64,000 bases of DNA from an uncultured Lachnospiraceae bacterium (GCA_934364805.1 CAKRMH010000012.1:1-64000), one strand, 5' to 3'; counted from the first letter of the stretch, positions 54,034 through 63,137 are shown. The notes: generated from the sequence alone by a model not told the origin. Program-made: numbers and translations.

Positions 54034-54942
54034 ATGAAAAAAATAATTACGTTTGCAATTGTTCTTTTTGTACTTATGAATCATTCCTTTCCTGTCGGTG
54101 CATCGCAGACAGAAAGCGGTCCACCAGTTTCCAAAGAAGATATTCTCTACTATAGTGAAGATTACTCTGAAATAAAGCAGCTTGAGGCAGAGATTGAAAC
54201 AGATTTGTCACAATACACAGGTAAACCTGTAAAATTAACAGACGATGATTATAAACAAGCATTCAAAATATATGTTGACAGTGATTTGATCAACTTAAAT
54301 TCCATTCGCGAAAAAGATGTGCTTAACACTCTTGAATCTGGTAATTACGTTTGGTTCTTTCCATATTTAAATCAATATGATGTCACAATCTCAAGAGGAC
54401 TTCCATTACCGGAAGATAGCAAAACATCTCTCACCATCGATGAGCAGCAACAAGTAATTGAAAATGAATGCAAATGGGGAATTGCCTCATATGGGGAATC
54501 TCCTCATTCTTTTTACATTGCTTACCTAAAGGAAAAAAGCATTGACTGGTCTTCATACAGCCGGGTTGTATTTGCTGGCGGTCTGCATGGTTTACAGAAT
54601 TCAGTGGCAATTTCATTTCGAAATGGTGAGGCCTGTGATGTGATATCTCTCGGATTTACCTATGATGCAATTCCTGATACCAGCAGTTCCGATGAGAATA
54701 CCGTCATGTTTGCAAATGAAAATACTGAGGATGGAGTTTACTCCTATCCTGACATCATCAAACATGCGAGAGAAATTGATTATCCTTCCGACACAAGTCT
54801 CACCGGTGGTAACGGAACCTATCATAACACCAATTCCTCATTACCTATATTGATTGGAATCGTAGTTTTCGTCACATTCGCAATACTAAGTATACTTATT
54901 TTATTTTTAAAAAAGATTCGGATGTCAAAAGGTGGCTTTTAA
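54034..54942 (+). CDS. exported protein with C-terminal membrane anchor, unknown function
   Basis: A 302-residue protein: signal peptide (about 1-24, ending GASQ), an extracytoplasmic region of about 240 residues with no domain I recognise, a Ser/Thr/Asn-rich stalk, one membrane helix (about 273-295) and a short basic tail. Type I membrane topology. The lack of cysteines and its acidic nature fit an exposed sensor or adhesin stalk. It is convergent with the ABC operon and lies alone; AGGAGG precedes the ATG. Confidence 0.7.
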   Translation: MKKIITFAIVLFVLMNHSFPVGASQTESGPPVSKEDILYYSEDYSEIKQLEAEIETDLSQYTGKPVKLTDDDYKQAFKIYVDSDLINLNSIREKDVLNTLESGNYVWFFPYLNQYDVTISRGLPLPEDSKTSLTIDEQQQVIENECKWGIASYGESPHSFYIAYLKEKSIDWSSYSRVVFAGGLHGLQNSVAISFRNGEACDVISLGFTYDAIPDTSSSDENTVMFANENTEDGVYSYPDIIKHAREIDYPSDTSLTGGNGTYHNTNSSLPILIGIVVFVTFAILSILILFLKKIRMSKGGF

Positions 54943-54955
54943 TTTTATTAGCGAC

Positions 54956-55009
54956 GTGCGCCGCAAGGCGCACACACACATGAGGGACAAAATACTTTTT
55001 GCCCCTCAT
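54956..55009 (-). terminator. hairpin pair between the secreted-protein gene and the ABC operon
   Basis: Two stems lie in the convergent gap: GTGCGCC-GCAA-GGCGCAC (54956-54973) and ATGAGGG/CCCTCAT (54980-55009), the latter overlapping the last codons of the ATPase gene. Neither has a clean T-run, so termination is likely but weakly supported. Confidence 0.45.
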
Positions 55010-55866
55010 ATCATATGATACATATATAGTTCTTCCAGTCCCGCTTTCACCTGTTTCACGTTCCTTCCATCCAGTTTCTTTTTGCTGATCACCCGGTAGA
55101 TTTTTCCAACCGATCCCATTTTGATATTTACAATATACGCATCCCCTTGTGCATACTCTTCATCCAGTCCGGTCTCAACCTCATAAACCATGCCATCGAG
55201 TTCTTCCAGCAGCTGTTGCGGAGAACCATGGTCAATGATTTCCCCCGCCTTCAGTAAGATGATCTCTTTTGCGATAAACTCAATATCCGAAACAATATGT
55301 GTCGCAATAATGATAATCTTGTTTTCCGATATCTCACTTAAGAAATTCCGGATACGGATCCGCTCACTTGGATCCAGTCCGGCTGTTGGCTCATCCATGA
55401 TAAGAATGTCCGGATCATTTAAAAGTGCCTGTGCGATCAGAATTCTCTGTTTCATTCCGCCTGAGTAAGAGCCTATTTTCTTTCCCTTCTCTTCCCCCAG
55501 ATTCACCATTGCGATCAGACTTTCAATGCGGCTTTCTGCCTGTTTCTTATCCAGCCCCTTTAATGCAGCCATATACCACATAAATTCTTCTCCGGTAAAG
55601 TTATCATAGATTGCCTGCTGCTGCGGCATATATCCGATTTTTGCCCGATATGCTTCCTTTCGCTTATGAATGGATTCCCCATCGTATAAGACCACACCGC
55701 CATCCGCTTTCAGATTATCGGTAATAATGTTCATGAGTGTGCTCTTCCCGGAGCCATTCGGACCTAATAATCCATAGATTCCAGGGGTAAAAGACATCGT
55801 AACATCACAAAGCGCCCTTTTCTTTTTTCCATATGTTTTGTTTATATTTTTTACAAGTAACTCCAT
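55006..55866 (-). CDS. ABC transporter ATP-binding protein
   Basis: A 286-residue ATPase with Walker A LLGPNGSGKST (35-43), the Q-loop GYMPQQQA, signature YSGGMKQR, Walker B ILIMDEPTAGLDP and switch histidine ATHIVSD. The C-terminal 60 residues form the accessory domain found in exporters of the DrrA/CcmA type. ATG at 55866 has AGGGGGG upstream and lies two bases from the permease stop, so the two are translated together. Partner is the double permease. Confidence 0.93.
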   Translation of the reverse strand: MELLVKNINKTYGKKKRALCDVTMSFTPGIYGLLGPNGSGKSTLMNIITDNLKADGGVVLYDGESIHKRKEAYRAKIGYMPQQQAIYDNFTGEEFMWYMAALKGLDKKQAESRIESLIAMVNLGEEKGKKIGSYSGGMKQRILIAQALLNDPDILIMDEPTAGLDPSERIRIRNFLSEISENKIIIIATHIVSDIEFIAKEIILLKAGEIIDHGSPQQLLEELDGMVYEVETGLDEEYAQGDAYIVNIKMGSVGKIYRVISKKKLDGRNVKQVKAGLEELYMYHMI

Positions 55867-55867
55867 G

Positions 55868-57826
55868 CTAAGCCCCCCTGTTCGCAATGCTGATCAACAG
55901 CACTGGTATATTATTTTTTGAAAAATACAAAATCAGTGATACCACAATGACAACCACAGATGCAAAAATGGATGTAACAAATTCATTTTCTGTTTTTCGG
56001 GCTGAATACGTTGTCCATGCTGCCAGGGTCAGATAGCACAATCCTCTTAGCAGATATATGATTACCAGAAACAGAAACAGTGGAATTGCCCATCCAATGC
56101 GTGGCTCATAGAGGCGGTCCACATTTTGCCATAATTCATCTGCCTCCAGAATTGCAGAAACACCAGCCACTGATGGAATCATGCTTACGAGATATATGCC
56201 AAATCCACATAATATTGCGCATCTTCTTTTTACGCAAAGCAGCTTTGTCCTTCCATTTTTCGCAGTTTGCAACAAAAGCTTCGTCCTTTTATCATCCTTT
56301 GCACCATATAATCCGGAAAGAAGCATCACAAGGATGATTGATGAAGCCATAAAGATCAGGATATCACTTCTATATTTTCTGATCATGGAATTCAGGTTCA
56401 GTTCATCGATCATATAACCGGTTCCGCCATCTGCACAAAGCATCTCATACTGCTGACAAAGTCTGTCAAAGGCTTTCTTTCTGCTTTCCAGCTCCCCAGC
56501 CACTTCTTCTGCTGCAAAACCGTCCCCCTTTTCAACCGCCTCGTCAATCTGAGCCTCCACACTTGCGATATACTGCTTTTCCTTTTCGATGTATGCGTTT
56601 GTCTCCTCATCAACCCTGCCATGGATATTGGATAAATACATGTGATACACTGCCTCATAGGCACTCTGATATGTGGTATCCGGAAGATAAGTCTGGTAAG
56701 AGCCAAGCAAACCTGCACATAAAAGCAACAGCAGCACCCATTTCTTCTGCAGAATAAAAAGCTTATAATACTCATTCACATACATATTCTCAAAGCGGAG
56801 CAGCTTCGACAGGCGGCTTCTTACAGCTGCTCTTAAAAATGGAAAATATTCTTTCAATTCCGTAATATATCGCAGACGGAATATTACTGCCCCAAGCAAT
56901 GGCACCAAAATGATCACCGCAGGCACGATTGCGGCAGCCATCAGATTTTTATCTGTGGGAATTCCAAACAGATTGATGTTCTGATATCTTCCGATTGCAT
57001 TTTTCATATCCCATAAATAAAACAGATTGATCGGAGCATTTTTGGAACTGAAAAATTCAAATCCGAAAAATCCGGCCGGCAGCATACTTCCAAGCAGCCT
57101 GCTGTTACATACCGTCATGAAAAAAAAGAGAATGCTTCCCACAACCAACGTAATTCCGATGTGGTTTATGACCGTGCATACGATCGCTGCCCCCATCGAT
57201 AAATAATAAGGACAATCCCTGAATACCGGCAGACTCTGCACGGAACTGTTCAGATTTCCCACTGAATACATTGCCGTACCAAAAATCAGCACCAAAAGTT
57301 CCTGCACGACGGCAAACACCGACAGAAGAATTGCAAATACGAACCATTTTGAAAGGATCATGTTACTTCTTCCTTTTTTTGCCGTCCTCAGAACATGTAT
57401 CATTCCGCTTTTTCGTTCGGAAATATAAATATATTCCATGCTGACAAACGCAAATGCGATGCAAAAGAATATGCCATAGGTAAAATCCGCATATTTTTCC
57501 ACGCCCCAGTTATACTCCTTGTCAATTTTAACATTCGAAAGCTTTCTATAATCAGATATCATCTGATCAATATTTTTCTTATAATAAGCATCTTCTTTAT
57601 GATCCAACGCCGATAGTAACGCCGTTCCTCTTTCATCCATCTCCCCAATGAAGTCTGCATAAGTTTCCACATACTGCCCCTGTTCCTGATTCCGATATGC
57701 GATATATGCCTCATTTTTCTCCCCAAGACAGTATATGATCGTCATGATGTCAATCAGCAGGAGAACCGCTGCCACCACAAGGAACATTTTATTTCTGAGT
57801 ATTTTCCTGATTTCCCCTATAAACAA
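55868..57826 (-). CDS. double-length ABC-2 type permease
   Basis: A 652-residue membrane protein made of two similar halves, each with an N-terminal helix, a long extracytoplasmic loop (about 40-110 and 395-490) and about five helices. Each half repeats a cytoplasmic motif, MIHVLRTAKKGR (142-153) and KLLLQTAKNGR (516-526), pointing to fusion of two duplicated permeases. The start is TTG with AAAGGAGGAG 7 bp upstream. Role with the ATPase: export or membrane-located resistance to a peptide or lipid; substrate unknown. Confidence 0.85.
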   Translation of the reverse strand: MFIGEIRKILRNKMFLVVAAVLLLIDIMTIIYCLGEKNEAYIAYRNQEQGQYVETYADFIGEMDERGTALLSALDHKEDAYYKKNIDQMISDYRKLSNVKIDKEYNWGVEKYADFTYGIFFCIAFAFVSMEYIYISERKSGMIHVLRTAKKGRSNMILSKWFVFAILLSVFAVVQELLVLIFGTAMYSVGNLNSSVQSLPVFRDCPYYLSMGAAIVCTVINHIGITLVVGSILFFFMTVCNSRLLGSMLPAGFFGFEFFSSKNAPINLFYLWDMKNAIGRYQNINLFGIPTDKNLMAAAIVPAVIILVPLLGAVIFRLRYITELKEYFPFLRAAVRSRLSKLLRFENMYVNEYYKLFILQKKWVLLLLLCAGLLGSYQTYLPDTTYQSAYEAVYHMYLSNIHGRVDEETNAYIEKEKQYIASVEAQIDEAVEKGDGFAAEEVAGELESRKKAFDRLCQQYEMLCADGGTGYMIDELNLNSMIRKYRSDILIFMASSIILVMLLSGLYGAKDDKRTKLLLQTAKNGRTKLLCVKRRCAILCGFGIYLVSMIPSVAGVSAILEADELWQNVDRLYEPRIGWAIPLFLFLVIIYLLRGLCYLTLAAWTTYSARKTENEFVTSIFASVVVIVVSLILYFSKNNIPVLLISIANRGA

Positions 57827-57842
57827 TACTGCTCCTCCTTTG

Positions 57843-59150
57843 TTACCAGTCGATATTATTTAATTCTCCGAAATTCCGCTCTGAAACGATCTTCGGTGTA
57901 ACCTTTTCCCCATTGCAATTGATCACTTCCTCAATACTGATTTCATGCACATACCAGGAGGTATCGTCCTGCGTCACATCCACGGAAATTCCATCTGGTC
58001 CAAACCCGGAAAAGGTTCCAATGGAATTAATACCATATTCAAACTCTGACAGCTTTTTGGCATCGGAATCATAAATCTCCACATTGCAGGAGTTCTGATT
58101 ATCATATTTAAAATACTGGATATCTGCATTATCTAGGATGACATCATTATCATATGCCATCATTCCGGAATCCTGAGCTACACCATCCAGCCAGACTGTT
58201 GTCTCCTTCGTATCATAATCCATGCTATAGATTGCTGTTTTATATTCACAATCCTGCATATCATCATATTTTTTTATCAGCATTTTATCCTTCAGAAAAA
58301 CGATACTGCCAATCCCATCCGTATCACTCTGACAATCCGGCACCTCCATGACTGACACCTGATCTGTATCCATATTATATACATAATAGGTGTGGATTCC
58401 TGCCTTGATCCACGATTCATTATCTGTCATCTGAAAGTCCTTGCTAAAGCAATCCGTTGAAAAAAATAACTGATCTTTATAGGCTTGCAGTTGTCCAAAA
58501 CTATGCATATTCAGTTCTTCGTCCGTCTGAAAGATTACTTTTGCGTCCTTTTCCTTCATGGAATCACGGATACCGATCTGTTTTAAAACACCTCTTGCAT
58601 ATATATTGTCACCTTCGGAAGAATATTCTTCCACCTCATAATACAGCTTTCCCCTGTGAATCAGCCAGCTTATGATTGCCTTTCCGTTCTCTGTTGTAAA
58701 AATTTTCTTTTTCGTTGTTCCATCTCCGCTCACACGGTAAACATCTGAACCGATTGTATAATAAATGCTTCCTTCATAGTACTGTATAAACTTGTACCCC
58801 GGATCTACGGAAGTTTCTTCATTCCAGGATGTCTTATCAATATATGCATTGCATTCCCCCCGCCTTGTACTGTCCGTTTCCATGTCATGCAGGCAGTTTG
58901 CTTTATCGCATAACGGATTCAGCTGTTTCGTTTCATTGTTATAATAATATATGTAATTATTCATAAGAATATATTGTCCACTTCCATCCGACTGATACTT
59001 CTTCCATGAAGTAATATTGTTATCATAGGAATACTGTGCATCCGTTTCATAATTGTATTCTCCACTGTATTCCTTCGTCTTTGCACACCCCATTGCTGTG
59101 ACTGCAAGAACAAAGGCTATTGCGATTACTGTCATTTTGTTTTTTTTCAT
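57843..59150 (-). CDS. lipoprotein, second copy of a tandem pair
   Basis: A 435-residue exported lipoprotein. Signal peptide with lipobox VTAMGC gives lipidated C22. The mature part has repeated short strand blocks, as in a beta-propeller (IYYYNNETKQ, GSIYYTIGSDVYRVSGDG, KLYYEVEEY), and the cysteine cluster CDKANCLHD (C81, C86, H88), a motif recurring in clostridial propeller lipoproteins. Close paralogue of the upstream gene. It lies 16 bp before the permease, so it probably delivers or senses the substrate. Confidence 0.85.
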   Translation of the reverse strand: MKKNKMTVIAIAFVLAVTAMGCAKTKEYSGEYNYETDAQYSYDNNITSWKKYQSDGSGQYILMNNYIYYYNNETKQLNPLCDKANCLHDMETDSTRRGECNAYIDKTSWNEETSVDPGYKFIQYYEGSIYYTIGSDVYRVSGDGTTKKKIFTTENGKAIISWLIHRGKLYYEVEEYSSEGDNIYARGVLKQIGIRDSMKEKDAKVIFQTDEELNMHSFGQLQAYKDQLFFSTDCFSKDFQMTDNESWIKAGIHTYYVYNMDTDQVSVMEVPDCQSDTDGIGSIVFLKDKMLIKKYDDMQDCEYKTAIYSMDYDTKETTVWLDGVAQDSGMMAYDNDVILDNADIQYFKYDNQNSCNVEIYDSDAKKLSEFEYGINSIGTFSGFGPDGISVDVTQDDTSWYVHEISIEEVINCNGEKVTPKIVSERNFGELNNIDW

Positions 59151-59163
59151 GCTGTTCCCCCTG

Positions 59164-60474
59164 TTACCAGTCGATATTATTTAATGCTCCGAAATTCCGC
59201 TCTGAAACGATCTTCGGTGTAACCTTTTCCCCATTGCAATTGATCACATCCTCAATACTGATTTCATGCACATACCAGGAGGTATCGTCCTGCGTCACAT
59301 CCACGGAAATTCCATCTGGTCCAAACCCGGAAAAGGTTCCAATGGAATTAATACCATATTCAAACTCTGACAGCTTTTTGGCATCGGAATCATAAATCTC
59401 CACATTGCAGGAGTTCTGATTATCATATTTAAAATACTGGATATCTGCATTATTTATGATAACATGATCTTTATAAGCGGTCATATCGCAGCCCTGCGGT
59501 ATTCCTTCCATCCATACTGTGATTTCCTTTGTATCATAGTCCATACTGTAAATCGCTGATTTATATTCACAATCCTGCATATCGTCATATTTTTTTATCA
59601 GCATTTTATCCTTCAAAAATGTAACACTGCTAATTCCTTCTGTGTCGCTCTGATAATCTGGCAGTTCCATAGCCGACACCTGCTCTGTATCCGTGTCATA
59701 CATATAAAACTGATAAACAGCAGCCCTGATCCACGATTCATTGTCTGTCATCTGAAAATCCTTGCTAAAGCAGTTTGTCGAAAAAAACAAATAGTTCTTA
59801 TATGCACTAATCTTGCCAAAATCATGCATATTCAGTTCTTTGTCCGTCTGAAAGATTACTTTTGCGTCCTTTTCCTTCATGGAATCACGGATATCGATCT
59901 GCCTTAAAACTCCTCTCGCACATACGCTGTCTCCCTCATAGGAATACTCCGGCACCTCATAATACAGCTTTCCCCTGTGAATCAGCCAGCTTATGATTGC
60001 TCCATTCCTCCCTTCCGTTGTAAAAACTTTCTTTTTCTTTGCCCCATCCCCGCTCACGCAGTAAACACTTGGACCGATCGTATAATAAATGTTTCCTTCA
60101 TAGTACTGTATAAACTTGTACCCCGGATCTATGGAAGTTTCCTCATTCCAGGATGTCTTATCAATATATGCATTACATTCCTCCCTCTTCGTACTGTCCG
60201 TTTCCATGTCATGCAGGCAGTTTGCTTTATCGCATAACGGATTCATCTGCTTCGTTTCATTGTTATAATAATATATGTAATTATTCATAAGAATATATTG
60301 TCCACTTCCATCCGACTGATACTTTTTCCATGAATCAATATCAGTATCATAAGAATACTGCGCATCCGTTTCATAATCGTATTCTCCACTGTATTCCTTC
60401 GTCTTTGCACACCCCATTGCTGTGACTGCAAGAACAAAGGCTATTGCGATTACTGTCATTTTGTTTTTTCTCAT
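59164..60474 (-). CDS. lipoprotein, first copy of a tandem pair
   Basis: A 436-residue lipoprotein nearly identical to the next gene over the N-terminal 100 and C-terminal 90 residues but clearly diverged in the middle (about 130-350). It shares the lipobox VTAMGC, propeller-like strands and CDKANCLHD. It is first in the four-gene operon lipoprotein-lipoprotein-permease-ATPase, with GGGGGAACAGC before the ATG. The leader to the divergent regulator carries a large palindrome and direct repeats. Confidence 0.85.
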   Translation of the reverse strand: MRKNKMTVIAIAFVLAVTAMGCAKTKEYSGEYDYETDAQYSYDTDIDSWKKYQSDGSGQYILMNNYIYYYNNETKQMNPLCDKANCLHDMETDSTKREECNAYIDKTSWNEETSIDPGYKFIQYYEGNIYYTIGPSVYCVSGDGAKKKKVFTTEGRNGAIISWLIHRGKLYYEVPEYSYEGDSVCARGVLRQIDIRDSMKEKDAKVIFQTDKELNMHDFGKISAYKNYLFFSTNCFSKDFQMTDNESWIRAAVYQFYMYDTDTEQVSAMELPDYQSDTEGISSVTFLKDKMLIKKYDDMQDCEYKSAIYSMDYDTKEITVWMEGIPQGCDMTAYKDHVIINNADIQYFKYDNQNSCNVEIYDSDAKKLSEFEYGINSIGTFSGFGPDGISVDVTQDDTSWYVHEISIEDVINCNGEKVTPKIVSERNFGALNNIDW

Positions 60475-60561
60475 GCTGTTCCCCCTGTTACCTGATCGTC
60501 AATTGACATTTTGATTTTACCATGTGATTTTTTATATAACATAAATCTTGCTCCAACGGTC

Positions 60562-60608
60562 AAAAACAGGGAGTGAATGGTCACTCCGACCGTTCACTCC
60601 CTGTTTTT
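60562..60608. terminator. large palindrome between divergent operons
   Basis: AAAAACAGGGAGTGAA and TTCACTCCCTGTTTTT pair perfectly over 16 bp, with GGTC/GACC stacked inside. T-runs on both strands make it a bidirectional terminator by shape, yet it sits between two divergent genes. The arms contain ACCGTTCAC, close to a LytTR half-site. Confidence 0.6.
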
Positions 60609-60649
60609 ATCCATTCATCCATAATTTATTTATCCCAACTGTTTTTCGT

Positions 60650-60685
60650 GATATAATGTGCGAAGCAAATTATATCATGTGCGAA
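60650..60685 (+). promoter_or_regulatory. promoter and LytTR-like direct repeats of the two-component genes
   Basis: TATAAT (60652-60657) is the likely -10, with a poor -35. ATAATGTGCGAA (60653-60664) and ATCATGTGCGAA (60674-60685) repeat with a 21-bp period, the spacing of paired LytTR sites; GATATAAT/ATTATATC also forms an 8-bp inverted repeat. Suggests control by the encoded regulator. Confidence 0.5.
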
Positions 60686-60717
60686 TGCGCATATATTTTC
60701 AAACAGGAGACAACAAC

Positions 60718-61443
60718 TTGAACCTTAATATAACAATCTGCGATGACGAAAGAAATGCTATCACCGTATTAAAAAAACACATTTCACAATATAACATACA
60801 AACTGATCACAATATCATTGTATCCGCCTACCTCTCAGCGGAGGATTTTCTGTTGGAATACAAAAAGCATCCCTGTGATGTCGCCCTTTTGGATATTGAA
60901 ATGCCGGGACAAAACGGCATGGAACTTGCCAGACAGCTCCGGGAAATCAATGACGAACTGCTTATTGTGTTTACCACCTCATATCCGGAATACATGCAGG
61001 ACAGTTTCGAAGTACAGCCTTTCCAGTTTCTTACAAAGCCTGTGGAATACAACACGGTATGCAGTTTGCTGAACAATATTATTAAGAAAATGACCCGTAG
61101 TTCCAAAAATATAATTGTGCTTGATGCGGATGGCGAAAAACATTTTGTAACGCTCAATAACATATTGTTTATTTCTTCCATAAAAGAAAACAAAGCTCAT
61201 ATCAGATATCAGCTATCGGATCAGGAACTGACTGCAAAGGGCACTTTATCCGAAGTTGAGAGCAGACTTTCCCCTCTTGGATTTGTTGTCCCTGCCAGAG
61301 GCTTTCTGATCAATATCCATCATATAAAGTCTCTGGATTCCACTCACATCATTCTGGATAATGGCTTTGAAATCCCGGTCAGCCGGAGACGCTTCAAAGA
61401 CCTGCAACGCATTTATTCACAATATATTATCGATATACTCTAA
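60718..61443 (+). CDS. LytTR family response regulator
   Basis: A 241-residue AgrA/LytR-type regulator: receiver domain at about 5-125 with acidic pocket CDDE (D9, D10), phosphoacceptor D59 in VALLDIEMPG, and the late TKP lysine; LytTR DNA-binding domain at about 140-240 (LFISSIKENKAHIRY, VPARGFLINIHHIKSL). I take TTG at 60718, which has CAGGAGA 7 bp upstream; earlier in-frame GTG/ATG codons have no ribosome site and lie in the promoter repeats. Followed 19 bp later by its kinase. Confidence 0.9.
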   Translation: MNLNITICDDERNAITVLKKHISQYNIQTDHNIIVSAYLSAEDFLLEYKKHPCDVALLDIEMPGQNGMELARQLREINDELLIVFTTSYPEYMQDSFEVQPFQFLTKPVEYNTVCSLLNNIIKKMTRSSKNIIVLDADGEKHFVTLNNILFISSIKENKAHIRYQLSDQELTAKGTLSEVESRLSPLGFVVPARGFLINIHHIKSLDSTHIILDNGFEIPVSRRRFKDLQRIYSQYIIDIL

Positions 61444-61462
61444 ACCAATTGAAGGAGACACC

Positions 61463-62761
61463 ATGAATATTTTGTTATTAAATCTATTAGGCAGTATCAT
61501 CACAGGCAGCTCAATGTTTGTTTTCTTTCAAGCCTTCCTTGGAAAAAACAGATTAAAACTCCCTTACTATCTGATTCTTTTTCTATACATAAGCGTCTCG
61601 ATCGCATATACGTTTTTTTCTTATGCATTAAATGGGAACACCTCTGTTTCCGCAACCATGATACGTATCGGCACCTGCATCATTATTTCGTTCATATTAT
61701 GTCTCCTGTTCAACACAAATCTCAGAACCCGGCTGCTATTATCCATCATATATCCAATACTGACTGCTCTTTTCGAAAATTTTTCATACTACATCATTAC
61801 CAGTATCTATTCCTATCAGGTCACAGTAAATACAATGGATACTCTTGTTTTTTCAAGTATCTCATTAACGGCAAGTCTGTTTATGTTTTTCTTTTCCATG
61901 CTGATACATCTGATCTGGAAAAAACAGACGATCGTGCACTCATTTGCCTATCCACTTGTCTTATTGATCATACCGGTTCTTTCCATCGGTCTGCTTACAT
62001 TAAAACCGATTCTGTATCTGAACATTAACCTGCCGTCTGCATATTTCATTCTGGCAGCCTTTGTCCTGTTCATAAACCTGATGAACTATATCCTGCTGTA
62101 CAACGTCCTTGAGACCGAAGACCTCCGTTTTCAGCTTGCCGTACAGAAGGAGCAGCTTGCATTCCAGCAGAATAAATATAAACAGCTTGGAGAAGCCTAC
62201 AAAAACATCCGGAGCTTTATGCACGACACGAAGAAGCATTTATTTTATATTGAAAGCTGTGTGAACGAGAAAAAATTTGATGACATCATTCCTTATTCCC
62301 GGGAAATCATGCATGATCTGGAGTCACGCTATTGTACCATTAATACCGGAAACCTTGTGGTCGATGCCTTTGTGAGCAATCTGCTGCTTCAGACGAAAGC
62401 GCAGGGAATCACACTGCATACCAATCTGAAATTTGATCAGGCAACGATCCCTGTTAATGACTATCACCTTACGATCATTCTCGGGAATCTGTTGGATAAT
62501 GCACTAAATGCCTGCAAAGAACAGATCAATGCACAGATCACGGTCGCTGTCCGGACGGTAGAAAACAATTTTACCATACATGTTGCCAATACCTATGTAA
62601 TCACAGATCCTGCAAGAAAAACGGACGACTTTGAGAATATTGATTTTATTCACGGATATGGTCTGAAAAACGTGAAAGACTCCGCTTCAGCATGCGGTGG
62701 CTTCTGTGTCATACAGCACGAACATGATGTATACTCTGCCACCGTTATCGTACCGCTGTAA
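61463..62761 (+). CDS. GHKL-domain sensor histidine kinase (AgrC-like)
   Basis: A 433-residue kinase with five to six N-terminal membrane helices (about 1-205), a coiled-coil linker (EQLAFQQNKYKQLGEAY), the phosphoacceptor histidine in SFMHDTKKHLF, and a C-terminal GHKL ATPase domain with N-box ILGNLLDNALNACKE and G-box HGYGLKNVKD. Polytopic input domain and LytTR partner are typical for peptide sensing. ATG at 61463 has GAAGGAGA upstream; the longer frame overlaps the regulator. No pheromone gene was found next to it. Confidence 0.92.
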   Translation: MNILLLNLLGSIITGSSMFVFFQAFLGKNRLKLPYYLILFLYISVSIAYTFFSYALNGNTSVSATMIRIGTCIIISFILCLLFNTNLRTRLLLSIIYPILTALFENFSYYIITSIYSYQVTVNTMDTLVFSSISLTASLFMFFFSMLIHLIWKKQTIVHSFAYPLVLLIIPVLSIGLLTLKPILYLNINLPSAYFILAAFVLFINLMNYILLYNVLETEDLRFQLAVQKEQLAFQQNKYKQLGEAYKNIRSFMHDTKKHLFYIESCVNEKKFDDIIPYSREIMHDLESRYCTINTGNLVVDAFVSNLLLQTKAQGITLHTNLKFDQATIPVNDYHLTIILGNLLDNALNACKEQINAQITVAVRTVENNFTIHVANTYVITDPARKTDDFENIDFIHGYGLKNVKDSASACGGFCVIQHEHDVYSATVIVPL

Positions 62762-62780
62762 CCGGTTATTGTCCTGACGC

Positions 62781-62874
62781 AATTCTCCGTAATCTGTTCT
62801 TTTTTTCTGATTACACCACAGATTTTTCGATTTTTGATGGTGTAATCAGCGGTTTTCCTTAGTTTACGGAGAAT
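62781..62874. repeat. nested inverted repeat with ATTCTCCGTAA ends
   Basis: ATTCTCCGTAA (62782-62792) and TTACGGAGAAT (62864-62874) enclose a second perfect pair, CTGATTACACCA/TGGTGTAATCAG (62807-62850). It starts 20 bp after the kinase stop and is followed by AACCTTTTT, so it may terminate the kinase transcript, but its 93-bp nested form resembles a small mobile or repeat element. Confidence 0.7.
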
Positions 62875-62907
62875 AACCTTTTTAAATTGCTCATGCAAGC
62901 ATGATTT

Positions 62908-62945
62908 TTCTCCGTAATATTGATTTTTAGATAGATTACGGAGAA
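62908..62945. repeat. second ATTCTCCGTAA-type inverted repeat
   Basis: TTCTCCGTAAT (62908-62918) and ATTACGGAGAA (62935-62945), perfect 11-bp arms around a 16-base T-rich loop. Same arms as the terminator at 53723-53768 and the nested repeat just upstream. The DNA from 62950 to 63080 holds no gene I trust. Confidence 0.75.
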
Positions 62946-63079
62946 TATAAATTCTGTCGCTTTAAATACACATAGGAATCTGGGGATATCATGCCACACC
63001 GGCCAGGAACACTGAAGGCAATCTTTCCTATAAAAGTTAGAGCGCAAAAGGCAGCTTTTGACACCCTGACCCTAGAAAA

Positions 63080-63137
63080 CAAAAAAGCCCCGCCCTGGGC
63101 AGTTCTGGTTATCTACCATGTCTGCTCAAGGCGAAGC
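63080..63137 (-). terminator. intrinsic terminator after the two small membrane proteins
   Basis: GCTTCGCCTTGAGCAG pairs with CTGCCCAGGGCGGGGC on the minus strand (15 of 16 pairs with G-U) around a 19-base loop, followed by TTTTTT. Confidence 0.85.
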
